Notes: a model not told the origin generated them from the sequence alone. A DNA stretch of 48,428 nt from Dehalococcoidia bacterium (GCA_030665785.1 DAOUZA010000003.1:1-48428), one strand, 5' to 3'. Positions 8,910 through 17,315 are shown, counted from the stretch's first letter. Made by a program: numbers and translations.

Positions 8910-9048
8910 GGAGTGAGTTATAAAACTTAGAAGAGACACGAAATTTGAAATGATTTTAGCTATAAAGGTCTATCTTTCATAATATAGTTATGTTAAAATC
9001 ACCGAGTTACCTTTGTATTAGTTTTATCATTAATAGGGAGTGGAGAAG

Positions 9049-10299
9049 ATGAGAATTTGCCTGCTTACTTATAGGGGAAATCCATATAGTGGCGGCCAGG
9101 GTATTTATATTTATTATCTGGCTCGTGAACTACAGCGCATGGGGCATGAAGTAGATGTAATCAGCGGTCCGCCTTTCCCTGAACTAAGCGAAGGAATCAC
9201 TCTACATCGCCTTAAAAGTTCAAGCATATACTATCGAGAAGCTTCATTTAAGGGAAATCTTCGCAAAGTTCGAAACCCTACCGATTTTTACGAACTAGTC
9301 ACTACCCAGTATGGAATATTCAGTGATCCATTGGCATTCAGCATGCGAGCTTATGCTAAGGTCAAAGAGCTTCACAAGTCACGAAAGTTTGACATTATAC
9401 ATGATAATCAAGGGCTCGGTTATGGACTCCTTCTAATGAAGAAACTAGGAATACCAATTGTTGCCACTATTCATCATCCCCTTACTATAGATAAACAGGC
9501 TGATTTGAAACAAGCTGATAGCTTACGGGGTAAATGGGGAGTCCACATGTTCTATCTTCTCACTCACATGCAGGCTTTCGTTGCCCGACGCTTGGACAGA
9601 GTAATTACGGTATCCCAAAGTTCAGCTAAGGAAATTGAGAGGGCGTTTAAGGTAAATCCAGATAAACTAAGAGTTGTCTACAACGGTACAGATACCGATA
9701 TCTTTAAACCAATTAAAGAGGAAAGTAGCAATAGAAGCGGTTTAATTATGGTTGGGAATACCGATGATAGAAAAAAAGGAGTTATCTACCTCTTGAAAGC
9801 GCTATACCTACTGCATGATGACGGAATAAGGTTAACCATTGTAGATGACCCATGGCAGCGTTTCCCACACGGCAATCAAGCAGAGCCACCACCACCTTCC
9901 TATGCCTTGCGATTGTTACAGAAATTCGGGGTGGATGGGTTGGTTAACTTCACCGGGCGATTAACTAAAGAAGCACTAGCTAAACAATACTCCAGGGCTG
10001 AAGTAGCGGTAGTGCCCTCTCTTTATGAGGGCTTTGGTCTTCCTGCGTCTGAAGCAATGGCTTGTGGCGTTCCGGTAATAGCCAGCTCTGCTGGAGCTCT
10101 CCCTGAAGTAGTAGGTAATGCTGGCATACTTGTCCCGCCGGGAGAACCTGAGCCCCTGGCTGAGGCAATCAAGCGTTTATCCGAAGATAAACAATTACAA
10201 CGAAAACTAGGAGAGGCAGGAAGGAAGAGGGTACAACAAGAATTTAGCTGGGAAAAAGCAGCTAAGAAAACTGTGGAAGTATATCAAGGATTAATGTAG
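9049..10299 (+). CDS. Glycosyltransferase family 4 (GT-B fold)
   Basis: The protein has 416 residues. The N-terminal domain has MRICLLTYRGNPYSGGQG and HEVDVISG, the acceptor-side Rossmann fold of GT4 enzymes. The C-terminal domain carries GNTDDRKKG (nucleotide-sugar loop), FTGRLTKE and the catalytic-site signature EGFGLPASEAMACGVPVI, followed by a normal family ending. It probably transfers a sugar from a nucleotide donor to a lipid or other glycan acceptor in the cytoplasm; the acceptor is unknown. A GTG at 9040 is in frame, but the ATG at 9049 has AGGGAG eight bases upstream and begins exactly at the family's usual N-terminus. The methyltransferase gene follows after 4 nt, so the two form an operon. 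Confidence 0.88.
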   Translation: MRICLLTYRGNPYSGGQGIYIYYLARELQRMGHEVDVISGPPFPELSEGITLHRLKSSSIYYREASFKGNLRKVRNPTDFYELVTTQYGIFSDPLAFSMRAYAKVKELHKSRKFDIIHDNQGLGYGLLLMKKLGIPIVATIHHPLTIDKQADLKQADSLRGKWGVHMFYLLTHMQAFVARRLDRVITVSQSSAKEIERAFKVNPDKLRVVYNGTDTDIFKPIKEESSNRSGLIMVGNTDDRKKGVIYLLKALYLLHDDGIRLTIVDDPWQRFPHGNQAEPPPPSYALRLLQKFGVDGLVNFTGRLTKEALAKQYSRAEVAVVPSLYEGFGLPASEAMACGVPVIASSAGALPEVVGNAGILVPPGEPEPLAEAIKRLSEDKQLQRKLGEAGRKRVQQEFSWEKAAKKTVEVYQGLM

Positions 10300-10303
10300 C
10301 GCA

Positions 10304-11029
10304 ATGGTCACGGTACAATTTAACTTGTTGGGGTTGAGAGATGGTGAGTTGGTATTGGATGCTGGCTGTGGTGAGGGAAGACACTCCTGGGAAGCATGCA
10401 AACAAAATCACTCCACTGTTATTGCTTTCGACATTGATTGGGAGAGCCTTGAAAAAAATAAATACACTCTAGCTCTATTAAAGCAAAAAGGTGAGGTCAA
10501 TAGTAATAGCCATCTACTCCAGGCTGATATAAACAGACTTCCCTTTAAGGATGGTACTTTCAATAGGATTATTTGCTCTGAAGTTTTAGAGCACATACCC
10601 CAAGACCAACAAGCACTCGGGGAACTGATTAGAGTATTAAATAATGATGGTGCAATGGCAGTCAGTGTACCTCATTATTTTGCCGAGTCTATCTGCTGGA
10701 TGCTTTCTAAGGATTACTATGGTTTTCCAGGAGGACACATACGGAGGTATAAGACTCAACAAATTATTGCTCTTCTGCGCTCCAATAGACTCAATATCTA
10801 TGCTATCCGCCGCAACCACGCTCTGCATTCCTTTTACTGGATACTTCGTTGCATGTTCGGAATCAAAAGGAAAAACGCCTTGATTCCTTCGTTATACTAC
10901 AAGTTCCTAACGCTTGATATAGACAACAATCACAGGGCTCGCCGCTGGCTAGAGGATTTCTTTAACCTGATTATTCCTAAAAGCATTGTCATTTACACTC
11001 GGAAAAGGGAACACCCTTCACTACAATAA
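10304..11029 (+). CDS. Class I SAM-dependent methyltransferase
   Basis: The protein has 241 residues. LVLDAGCGEG (16-25) is motif I for S-adenosylmethionine. It is followed by an acidic AFDID at the end of strand 2, a DINRLPFKDGTF segment, and SEVLEHIPQ with the post-strand-4 aromatic context. This is the methyltransferase type 11 layout. The N-terminus is short, with motif I close to residue 16. It starts 4 nt after the glycosyltransferase stop and is likely co-transcribed, so it may methylate the same glycan or lipid product; that is inference. Its 3' end overlaps the convergent methyltransferase gene by 41 nt. Confidence 0.8.
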   Translation: MVTVQFNLLGLRDGELVLDAGCGEGRHSWEACKQNHSTVIAFDIDWESLEKNKYTLALLKQKGEVNSNSHLLQADINRLPFKDGTFNRIICSEVLEHIPQDQQALGELIRVLNNDGAMAVSVPHYFAESICWMLSKDYYGFPGGHIRRYKTQQIIALLRSNRLNIYAIRRNHALHSFYWILRCMFGIKRKNALIPSLYYKFLTLDIDNNHRARRWLEDFFNLIIPKSIVIYTRKREHPSLQ

Positions 11030-11771
11030 TATCTGCTAACGTAGGAAATAAGCGAGCTACCTTGTCTAAAGCTCTCAGAATGCCACTGCGGATTGGCCTG
11101 GGAAGTTTGGAAAGAATGCTGCCCCACCAGGGCATACCCCATAACAAAGATACTCCTTTGATGCTCTTTATTTGAAAGTTGGCCTTCACCAAATCACGGA
11201 GTGATTGATAATCGAACTTATATGTATGGTCAACAGGTAAAACCCAGGGAGTTATTTGTTCTTCAGCTTTCGCCCCAAAAACCACTTTTAACCTGGTAAC
11301 CTTTTTCCCTATACGAAAACCAAGGCTTTCAAAATTGGCTATGGCAATTATCATCTCTCCCCCGGGCTTAAGCACTCTGGAAATTTCCTCCATGGTTTTA
11401 CCTGGTGACATGAAGTGGTCCAGTGCCCCTTTGCACATAACCTTATCGAAGAAGCATGACTTGAATGGCAGAGTCTCTCCCATACCCTGGAATAAAGCTA
11501 CTGTTGTATTAGCTTCGGCAAGCTGCTCCTTAGCGCGGCATAGCATTACCCCAGAAGGCTCAAGACCAATAGTTATAGCTCCATTCTTCGATAGCTCAAC
11601 GGCATCAATAGCTCTACCACACCCTACATCCAATACATATTCACCTTGTTTAGCATTTACTTCCTGAAAGACCAAGTGCGGTGTCTGTCGAAACAAGAAT
11701 TCTAAGTCGGGATATATTGTTGGCGGTACTACACTATCGTCATTCCAGTTTAAATCTAATTTTTCTTCCAT
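10989..11771 (-). CDS. Class I SAM-dependent methyltransferase
   Basis: The protein has 260 residues. YVLDVGCGRAID (45-56) is motif I, TIGLEPS holds the ribose-binding acidic residue, and VMCKGALDHF and RVLKPGGEMIIAIAN complete a UbiE/type-11-like fold. The substrate is not evident. The ATG at 11771 follows a GAGG ribosome binding site. The gene ends inside the 3' end of the methyltransferase at 10304-11029 (41-nt tail-to-tail overlap) and is divergent from recA. The two methyltransferases are not close copies of each other. Confidence 0.8.
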   Translation of the reverse strand: MEEKLDLNWNDDSVVPPTIYPDLEFLFRQTPHLVFQEVNAKQGEYVLDVGCGRAIDAVELSKNGAITIGLEPSGVMLCRAKEQLAEANTTVALFQGMGETLPFKSCFFDKVMCKGALDHFMSPGKTMEEISRVLKPGGEMIIAIANFESLGFRIGKKVTRLKVVFGAKAEEQITPWVLPVDHTYKFDYQSLRDLVKANFQIKSIKGVSLLWGMPWWGSILSKLPRPIRSGILRALDKVARLFPTLADIIVVKGVPFSECK

Positions 11772-11832
11772 ATTTTCCTCGTATTAATATTACCTTATTC
11801 TATCCCTAATATTCTACATGTGGTTTTTGTTA

Positions 11833-11862
11833 TTGCGTTGCGGGATGTTTTAATGTCATAAT
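11833..11862 (+). promoter_or_regulatory. Candidate recA promoter
   Basis: A weak -35 TTGCGT (11833-11838), an 18-bp spacer and a good -10 CATAAT (11857-11862) end 9 nt before the recA ATG. No LexA-like palindrome is visible around it. Confidence 0.35.
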
Positions 11863-11871
11863 ATTAACGAA

Positions 11872-12876
11872 ATGTCGACGGAGAGAGAAAGGACTGTAGA
11901 CTTAGCCATCGAGCAAATTGAAAGACAATTTGGCAAGGGCTCAATTATGAAATTAGGCGAAGCTTCAGCTAGAGTGCCCGTAGAAGCTATCTCAACTGGT
12001 TCGATAGCCCTTGATTTAGCTCTAGGTGTGGGGGGGATACCTAGAGGGCGAGTTATTGAAATCTTTGGTTCTGAAGGCTCAGGCAAAACTACTCTTGCCC
12101 AACATATAATTGCCGAAGCTCAAAAAGCTGGCGGCACTGCGGCATATATAGATGCTGAACACGCCTTTGACCCTGCATACGCTAATAACTGTGGTGTGCA
12201 GCTTGATGACTTACTTATCTCCCAACCTGATACTGGGGAAGAAGCCTTGGAAATTACTGAGACTCTGGTAAGAAGCGGTGCTATAGATGTAATAGCCATC
12301 GATAGCGTAGCGGCATTAGTGCCTAGAGCAGAGATAGAAGGCGAGATGGGGGATGCCCATGTTGGCCTGCAAGCTAGACTAATGTCTCAAGCATTAAGGA
12401 AATTAGTGGCTGCTATTGGCAAGTCCAAAACAGCAGTGGTATTTATCAATCAATTACGGGAAAAAGTGGGCATTATTTTTGGCAATCCAGAGGTAACGCC
12501 AGGGGGAAGAGCACTGAAATTCTATAGTTCGGTAAGGATAGATTTAAGGAGGGGCGAGGCTATTAAGCAAGGCTCGGAGATAATCGGGACACGTGTTAAG
12601 GCCAGGGTGGTTAAGAACAAGGTAGCTGCCCCATTTCGTCATACTGAATTCGATATAATGTTTAACCATGGGATAAGCAAAGAAGGAGATTTACTTGACC
12701 TTGGAGTGGCAGCAGGTCTAGTAAAGAAACTTGGTGCGTTCTTCAGTTATGGAGAGACAAAACTGGGACAAGGAAGGGAGAATGCCAAGGATTACCTGGA
12801 ACAACATCCTGAAGTTGCTTTGCAGTTGGAACGTGAAATCAGAGCTGCAAATGCTCCTTTAAATATTTCCACTTAA
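11872..12876 (+). CDS. recA: Recombinase RecA
   Basis: The protein has 334 residues and spans the whole RecA core. It has an N-terminal oligomerisation helix with [12 protein letters not shown], Walker A GSEGSGKT (66-73) and Walker [11 protein letters not shown]. The DNA-binding loop is [22 protein letters not shown], shown here only as its start and end: GEMGDAH and QALRKL. The second loop contains [10 protein letters not shown]. It forms filaments on single-stranded DNA for strand exchange and the SOS response. Walker A differs from the common GPESSGKT (Pro to Ser, Ser to Gly), and the acidic C-terminal tail is short. The start has no ribosome binding site and lies just after a possible -10 box. 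recX follows 50 nt downstream. Confidence 0.97.
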   Translation: MSTERERTVDLAIEQIERQFGKGSIMKLGEASARVPVEAISTGSIALDLALGVGGIPRGRVIEIFGSEGSGKTTLAQHIIAEAQKAGGTAAYIDAEHAFDPAYANNCGVQLDDLLISQPDTGEEALEITETLVRSGAIDVIAIDSVAALVPRAEIEGEMGDAHVGLQARLMSQALRKLVAAIGKSKTAVVFINQLREKVGIIFGNPEVTPGGRALKFYSSVRIDLRRGEAIKQGSEIIGTRVKARVVKNKVAAPFRHTEFDIMFNHGISKEGDLLDLGVAAGLVKKLGAFFSYGETKLGQGRENAKDYLEQHPEVALQLEREIRAANAPLNIST

Positions 12877-12926
12877 TAAAGCTCAGAAATATTTGATGAA
12901 GACTTTGCCTAGCTGGAAGGGTCTAT

Positions 12927-13403
12927 ATGGTAGGCAATAAGGATCCTCTTCAGCATTGCATCGATTTAGCTTATCGGTATCTTAGTTACCGTCCTCGCAG
13001 TGAAGCTGAGATAAGGCAGCGCCTCAGACTACGCAGTTTTAATGGCCGTATAGTGGAAAAAGCAATCGCAAAACTTAAACAGCAAAATTTAATCGATGAT
13101 GTTGCCTTTGCACAGTTTTGGAGGGACAATCGTTTATCTTTTAAGCCCAAGAGTAAAAGGTTAATAATGAAGGAATTAAGGGACAAAAAGATAGCTCCGG
13201 AAGTCATCGAACAGGTAACTCAGGACATAGACGACGAGGCCAATGCTTATAAGCTAGGTTTCAGTCGAATGCATGCCCTTTCCCATTTAGATTACTCAGA
13301 CTTCCAGCAACGTCTATCCCGCTATCTTAGTTATCGTGGCTTTAGCTATGAGGTTGTTAAGCACGCAATAACTCTTCTATGGCAAGAAAGAGAACATCGT
13401 TGA
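12927..13403 (+). CDS. recX: Regulatory protein RecX
   Basis: The protein has 158 residues, all helical, with the RecX repeats: YRYLSYRPRSEAEIRQRL at the N-terminus, LIDDVAFAQFWRDNR in the middle and RYLSYRGFSYEVVKHAI at the C-terminus. RecX binds RecA filaments and limits their extension. The ATG at 12927 has GGAAGGG six bases upstream. Its place directly behind recA is the usual arrangement and supports the call. Confidence 0.92.
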   Translation: MVGNKDPLQHCIDLAYRYLSYRPRSEAEIRQRLRLRSFNGRIVEKAIAKLKQQNLIDDVAFAQFWRDNRLSFKPKSKRLIMKELRDKKIAPEVIEQVTQDIDDEANAYKLGFSRMHALSHLDYSDFQQRLSRYLSYRGFSYEVVKHAITLLWQEREHR

Positions 13404-13416
13404 CCTCAGTATCGAG

Positions 13417-13566
13417 ATGATAGACTGGAGTTTAGTGGCAAAAATTGCTGGTGGTGGTTTTGGAGTAACCATCTTAATTTTGACAATCTTGTGCCTGATA
13501 ATATGGTTAATGGGACTCTTGATACAAAGAAGAACCACTAAGAATAATGACAAGCGGCCCTCATAA
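13417..13566 (+). CDS. Small OadG-like sodium-pump decarboxylase gamma subunit (49 aa)
   Basis: This is a 49-residue open frame. It has a short polar N-terminus (MIDWSLVAKIAGG), one long hydrophobic helix (about residues 14-36) and a basic polar tail (IQRRTTKNNDKRPS). This is the form of OadG-type gamma subunits, which anchor and assemble membrane decarboxylase sodium pumps. The match is by architecture and position only. It lies 13 nt after recX and 34 nt before the OadB-like beta subunit, exactly where a gamma subunit is expected. It has no strong ribosome binding site and may be coupled to recX. No carboxyltransferase or biotin protein is nearby. Confidence 0.6.
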   Translation: MIDWSLVAKIAGGGFGVTILILTILCLIIWLMGLLIQRRTTKNNDKRPS

Positions 13567-13600
13567 ATCAAGCTATTTTAAGTTAGGATATTTGACTTAA

Positions 13601-14776
13601 ATGTTTGGCTTATATCAAACAGCTTTCGGTATGCTCACCTGGGGCAACATCATAATGATTTTTATTGGAGGTGGGCTTATTTATCTCGGCATTGCCAGGA
13701 AAATGGAGCCTGTTTTGTTAGTGCCCATAGGCATAGGCATTATGATGGTTAACATTCCTATGAGCGGGTTGATGGTTTATGCTCCGGCAGAGCCTGGCGC
13801 TGTCCCTTTGCCAGCATCAGGTGGATTAAATGAAATAGCTGAGGGGAAAATAGGACTTTTAAATTTACTCTACCATTATGGGATAGGAAGTGAGGTAATT
13901 CCTTTGCTTATCTTTCTTGGTATTGGCGCTATGTCAGATTTTTCGTCAGCCATAGCTCGTCCCATATCCTTCCTATTTGGTGCTACAGCGCAACTGGGAG
14001 TTTTTGTCGTTTTTCTTATCGCTTATTTCACTGGGCTGTTTACTATGAGTGAAGCTGCTTGTGTAGGTATTATTGGAGGTTCTGACGGTCCACCCACTGT
14101 TTACCTTACTGTAGCCAAAGCTCCCCAACTACTGGGGCCCATCACGCTGGTAGCCTACTCCTATATGGCTTTAGTTCCTATACTTCAACCGCCGGTAATA
14201 AGGTTGCTCACTTCAAAGAGGGAGCGAGAGATATATATGAAGCCTCAAGTTCGGGAGGTTTCCAGGCTAGAAAGGATTATTTTCCCTATAACCGTCTTTA
14301 TAATTGCTGCCCTGCTTGTTCCTAAGTCGACACCTCTTATAGGCATGCTCATGTTTGGCAATTTGCTTTTGGTTAGCGGTGTGACTGATAGGTTGGCAGC
14401 ATCAGCAGGTGGTGTGTTTGTAGACGTGTTGACATTTCTCCTAGGTCTAACCATTGGAGCCTTGATGCCAGCCGCGGTATTTCTTAATGTTAAAACCTTG
14501 GCTATTATTGGCTTAGCTGTGGTTGCTTTTGCACTAGGTACTGCCGGGGGAATTTGGGGAGCGAAAATAGCCAATTTATTCTTGAAGGAGAAAATTAACC
14601 CGCTTATCGGTGCTGCTGGCGTTTCAGCAGTTCCTATGGCCGCCAGGGTGGCTCAGGTAGAAGGGCAAAAGGCAAACCCCAGAAACTTTTTACTAATGCA
14701 TGCCATGGGTCCTAATATGGCAGGTGCTATCGCTACCTCAGTAGTTGCTGGCATATTTATGTCTATGGTTCCTTGA
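13601..14776 (+). CDS. Sodium ion-translocating decarboxylase beta subunit (OadB/GcdB family)
   Basis: The protein has 391 residues and about ten membrane helices. Family signatures are clear: FLGIGAMSDFSS with the conserved Asp of the sodium path, IIGGSDGPP, INPLIGAAGVSAVPMAARVAQ, and LMHAMGPNMAG near the end. In oxaloacetate, methylmalonyl-CoA and glutaconyl-CoA decarboxylases this subunit decarboxylates carboxybiotin and exports two sodium ions. The specific substrate depends on the carboxyltransferase subunit, which is not in this window. The ATG at 13601 starts the usual N-terminus; the ribosome binding site is weak and distant. Confidence 0.9.
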   Translation: MFGLYQTAFGMLTWGNIIMIFIGGGLIYLGIARKMEPVLLVPIGIGIMMVNIPMSGLMVYAPAEPGAVPLPASGGLNEIAEGKIGLLNLLYHYGIGSEVIPLLIFLGIGAMSDFSSAIARPISFLFGATAQLGVFVVFLIAYFTGLFTMSEAACVGIIGGSDGPPTVYLTVAKAPQLLGPITLVAYSYMALVPILQPPVIRLLTSKREREIYMKPQVREVSRLERIIFPITVFIIAALLVPKSTPLIGMLMFGNLLLVSGVTDRLAASAGGVFVDVLTFLLGLTIGALMPAAVFLNVKTLAIIGLAVVAFALGTAGGIWGAKIANLFLKEKINPLIGAAGVSAVPMAARVAQVEGQKANPRNFLLMHAMGPNMAGAIATSVVAGIFMSMVP

Positions 14777-14816
14777 ATGGGCTTCTTAGCTTCAGTTTAA
14801 CTAGCTAGCTTATGGT

Positions 14817-14846
14817 TTGACACTTTCTCCCTGCAAAGGTTATATT
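14817..14846 (+). promoter_or_regulatory. Strong promoter for tRNA-Ile
   Basis: A consensus -35 TTGACA (14817-14822), an 18-bp spacer and a -10 TATATT (14841-14846) lie 20 nt before the tRNA. The predicted start near 14853 leaves a short 5' leader for RNase P to remove. Confidence 0.6.
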
Positions 14847-14866
14847 AATTAATAAGTATGAGCAAA

Positions 14867-14943
14867 GGGCCATTAGCTCAGTTGGTTAGAGCACGGTCCT
14901 GATAAGACCGGGGTCTGTGGTTCGAGTCCACAATGGCCCACCA
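14867..14943 (+). tRNA. tRNA-Ile (anticodon GAU), CCA encoded
   Basis: The cloverleaf is complete. The acceptor stem GGGCCAT pairs with ATGGCCC, the D arm contains AGCTCAGTTGGTTAGAGC, the anticodon GAT is at 14901-14903 in a CTGATAA loop, and the T arm is TGTGGTTCGAGTCCACA. The discriminator A is at 14940 and the CCA is genomically encoded at 14941-14943. It is not next to rRNA genes in this window. Confidence 0.97.
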
Positions 14944-14993
14944 CTTAGTGTAGTTTTTAGTAAAATAGAGGAGGATATAAGGGAGAGTGGAGA

Positions 14994-15044
14994 ATGGAAA
15001 TGTTAAATTTTGCGAGGCGTGATGCTAAACGGGACATTCTCTAG
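14994..15044 (+). other. 16-codon mini-ORF in frame with, and just upstream of, the coiled-coil gene
   Basis: ATG at 14994 behind GGGAG/GGAG-type ribosome binding sites opens a 16-codon frame (MEMLNFARRDAKRDIL) that ends in TAG at 15042-15044. The downstream coiled-coil gene starts three sense codons later in the same frame, at 15054, with no ribosome binding site of its own. It may be a leader for coupled translation, the original N-terminus cut off by a nonsense mutation, or chance. Confidence 0.35.
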
Positions 15045-15053
15045 TTCAGACCT

Positions 15054-17240
15054 ATGAAGAGCAATATTGATGTATTTGAACAAGCAGTAATTCGGGCTGA
15101 GAAGCTAAGTCAAGTAGCAAGGAAAGCTGCTGAAGAATCAGCTAAGGTATCTCAAGATGCTGTAACCCGAGCTGAGGAAATTAGCCAAGCGGCTATAGAG
15201 ACCGTTGAGGAAGCAAAGAGAGCATCCCAAGATGCTATAACCCGAGCTGAGGAAATTAGCCAAGCGGCTATGAAAGCCGCCCAAGCATCAATAAAAGCAT
15301 CTCAGGAAGCAATAAGTAAGACTGAAGCATCAGCAGGGGCATTTGAAGAAATAGTAAGCAAGGTTGAAGCATCAGCCAAACTAGTCAAAGATGCCACTGA
15401 AGCATCAGTAAAAGCATCTCAGGAAAGAATAAGCAAGGCTGAGGAAATAAGCCGTGCCACCATGAAAGCCTCTAAGCAAGCAGAAAAAGCATCCCTGGAA
15501 GCCGTGAATAAGATTGAAGAAGTAAGTGGTACAGCTATAGAAGTCGCCGAGGAGGCACGGAGAACATCACAGGAAGCGGTAACTAAAGCCGAAAAAGTAA
15601 GTCAAGAAGCTATAGAGACTGTTGGAGAATCAATAAAAGCATCACAAGAAGCAATAAGCAAGAGTGAAGCATCGATTAAGCTAGCTACGGAAGCTGCAAA
15701 GGCGTCGCAAAGGACATTTGAGGAAGCAATAAACAGAGCTGACGAAGTAAGTAAAACGGCTATGGAGGCTACAGAAGCAGCATCGAGGGTGTTTCAAGAG
15801 GCCATAGGCAGAGCTGATAAGGTAAGCAAAACAGCCATGGAGACTACCACGGCGACAGCAAGAGCATCACAAAAAGCAATAAGCAAAGCTGAAGAAATAA
15901 GCCAGGTAGCTTGGGGAGCGGCTGAAGAGGCAAAAAGGGTGTCTCACGAAACGATGAATAGAGCCGAGAAGGTAAGCCAAGCAGCCAAGGAAACCGCTGA
16001 GGAAGCAAAGAAACTGTCTCAAGAAGCAACAAGCAAAGCTGAAGAAATAAGCCAGGTAGCTTGGGGAGCGGCTGAAGAGGCAAAAAGGGTGTCTCACGAA
16101 ACGATGAGTAGAGCCGAGAAGATGAGCCAAGCAGCTAAGGAAACGTCTGAGGAGGCAAAGAAACTGTCTCAAGAGGCAATAAGCAAAGCTGAGAAGATAA
16201 GCCAAACAGCCACAGAGGCACAGAAAGTATCTCAGGAGACACTAAGCAAGGTTGAACAAATAGGACAAACAGCTACAGAAGCTGCTGGAGAGGCAAGGAG
16301 AGTATCCCAAGAGGCAGAGAACAAAACTGAAGAATTGATTAAATCAGCAAGTAAAGCTGAAGAAGTAAGTAAAACAGCACAGGAAACTGTTGAAACATCT
16401 GCAAAAGCATCTCGGGAAGCGGTGAGTAAAGCTACGAAGGTAAGCAAAGCAGCTATGGAGACTGCTGAAGCATCAGCAAGGGTATTTGAAGAAGCAATGA
16501 GTATGGCTGACAGAGTAAGCAAAGAAGCCAAGGAGATTTCTGAAGCATCAGCAAGAGCAGCTCAGGAGGCAACAGGAAGAGCCGAGGAAATAAGTCAATC
16601 AGCCAAAGAATCTGCCGAAGAGGCAAAGCGAGCATCCTTAGAATCAGCAAACAAAGTTAAGCAAATAAGTCAAGCTATCATAAAGAGCAATGATGAGGCG
16701 AAGAAAGCATCTCAAGAAGCAGTAAGCGAAGCAGAGGAAATAGGCAAGATAGCTAGAGAAAAAGCTGATGAAGCGAAAAAAGCCTCTCAGGAAGCTATAA
16801 ATAAGGCTGGAAAAATAAGCGAAACGGCTAAAGAAGCTGTTGGAAAATCTACACAAGCAGCCAGGGAAGCTGTAATCGCCTCGGTAAAGGCATTCGAGGA
16901 GACAATCAACAGAGCGGAGGAAATAAGCAAATCAGCCAAGAGAGCTGCGATGGCATCAATGCAAATATTTGAGGAGGCAATAAGTAAAGTCGCTGAAGAA
17001 AGCGAGCGAGCTGAAGGGATTGCCGAGTTGCCATCAAAGATGTTTGAGGAAGCGATAAGCGAGGTTGAAATCAGCGAGGAAGAAGAGGAGAAGAAGCCAG
17101 TGAAGCCTAGCAAGGAAATCGAAACGCGTTTGAACCTCCTGGCTAAAATGTATGCTTCAAATAAAGATAAGTATGTTGAGGAAGTTGAAGAAACCGAGGA
17201 GGAAACCCTCGAAGCAAATGATGGGATAGAGGAGGATTAG
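15054..17240 (+). CDS. Long Ala/Glu/Ser/Lys-rich coiled-coil repeat protein
   Basis: The protein has 728 residues and is nearly all predicted alpha helix, built from degenerate repeats of the type SQEAISKAEEISQ-AA-E-AEEAKKA. The clearest copies are 25 residues long. Such a 7+7+11 period suits a long, almost straight coiled coil. There is no signal peptide, no membrane segment, and no cysteine that I can see. The repeats stop near residue 650 and a strongly acidic tail follows (EEDEEKK-like, ending NDGIEED), with a short NLLAKMYAS helix between. The function is unknown; a filament, scaffold or LEA-like role would fit the composition. A second repeat protein and a tubulin-like GTPase follow. 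The ATG at 15054 lacks a ribosome binding site, and TAG closes the frame upstream. Confidence 0.8.
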   Translation: MKSNIDVFEQAVIRAEKLSQVARKAAEESAKVSQDAVTRAEEISQAAIETVEEAKRASQDAITRAEEISQAAMKAAQASIKASQEAISKTEASAGAFEEIVSKVEASAKLVKDATEASVKASQERISKAEEISRATMKASKQAEKASLEAVNKIEEVSGTAIEVAEEARRTSQEAVTKAEKVSQEAIETVGESIKASQEAISKSEASIKLATEAAKASQRTFEEAINRADEVSKTAMEATEAASRVFQEAIGRADKVSKTAMETTTATARASQKAISKAEEISQVAWGAAEEAKRVSHETMNRAEKVSQAAKETAEEAKKLSQEATSKAEEISQVAWGAAEEAKRVSHETMSRAEKMSQAAKETSEEAKKLSQEAISKAEKISQTATEAQKVSQETLSKVEQIGQTATEAAGEARRVSQEAENKTEELIKSASKAEEVSKTAQETVETSAKASREAVSKATKVSKAAMETAEASARVFEEAMSMADRVSKEAKEISEASARAAQEATGRAEEISQSAKESAEEAKRASLESANKVKQISQAIIKSNDEAKKASQEAVSEAEEIGKIAREKADEAKKASQEAINKAGKISETAKEAVGKSTQAAREAVIASVKAFEETINRAEEISKSAKRAAMASMQIFEEAISKVAEESERAEGIAELPSKMFEEAISEVEISEEEEEKKPVKPSKEIETRLNLLAKMYASNKDKYVEEVEETEEETLEANDGIEED
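15881..16180 (+). repeat. Two tandem 150-bp units inside the coiled-coil gene
   Basis: Units at 15881-16030 and 16031-16180 each encode two 25-residue repeats. The first 77 bp of the units (15881-15957 and 16031-16107) are identical and the rest differ at scattered sites. This points to a recent in-frame duplication on top of an older repeat history. Confidence 0.85.
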
Positions 17241-17286
17241 GGAAAAACAAGGTTACATGGGCAATAAAAGTGGAATTATTTCGGTG

Positions 17287-17315
17287 TTGGCAGCTAGATA
17301 GACAAAAATTAATAA
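17287..17315 (+). promoter_or_regulatory. Candidate promoter for the 22-residue-repeat protein
   Basis: A -35 TTGGCA (17287-17292), a 17-bp spacer and a -10-like TAATAA (17310-17315) lie 36 nt before the ATG at 17352. This suggests transcription separate from the long coiled-coil gene. Confidence 0.35.

Noticed and set aside
15844-17113. Several long minus-strand frames rich in Leu, Phe and Ser opposite the coiled-coil gene
   Set aside because: They arise because the sense strand is GCN/GAR/AGY-rich and low in antisense stops. They show no family motif or ribosome binding site and mirror the repeat structure.
15054-17240. Repeats as a CRISPR or satellite array
   Set aside because: The repeats are in one open reading frame with codon-level degeneracy and encode a coiled coil.
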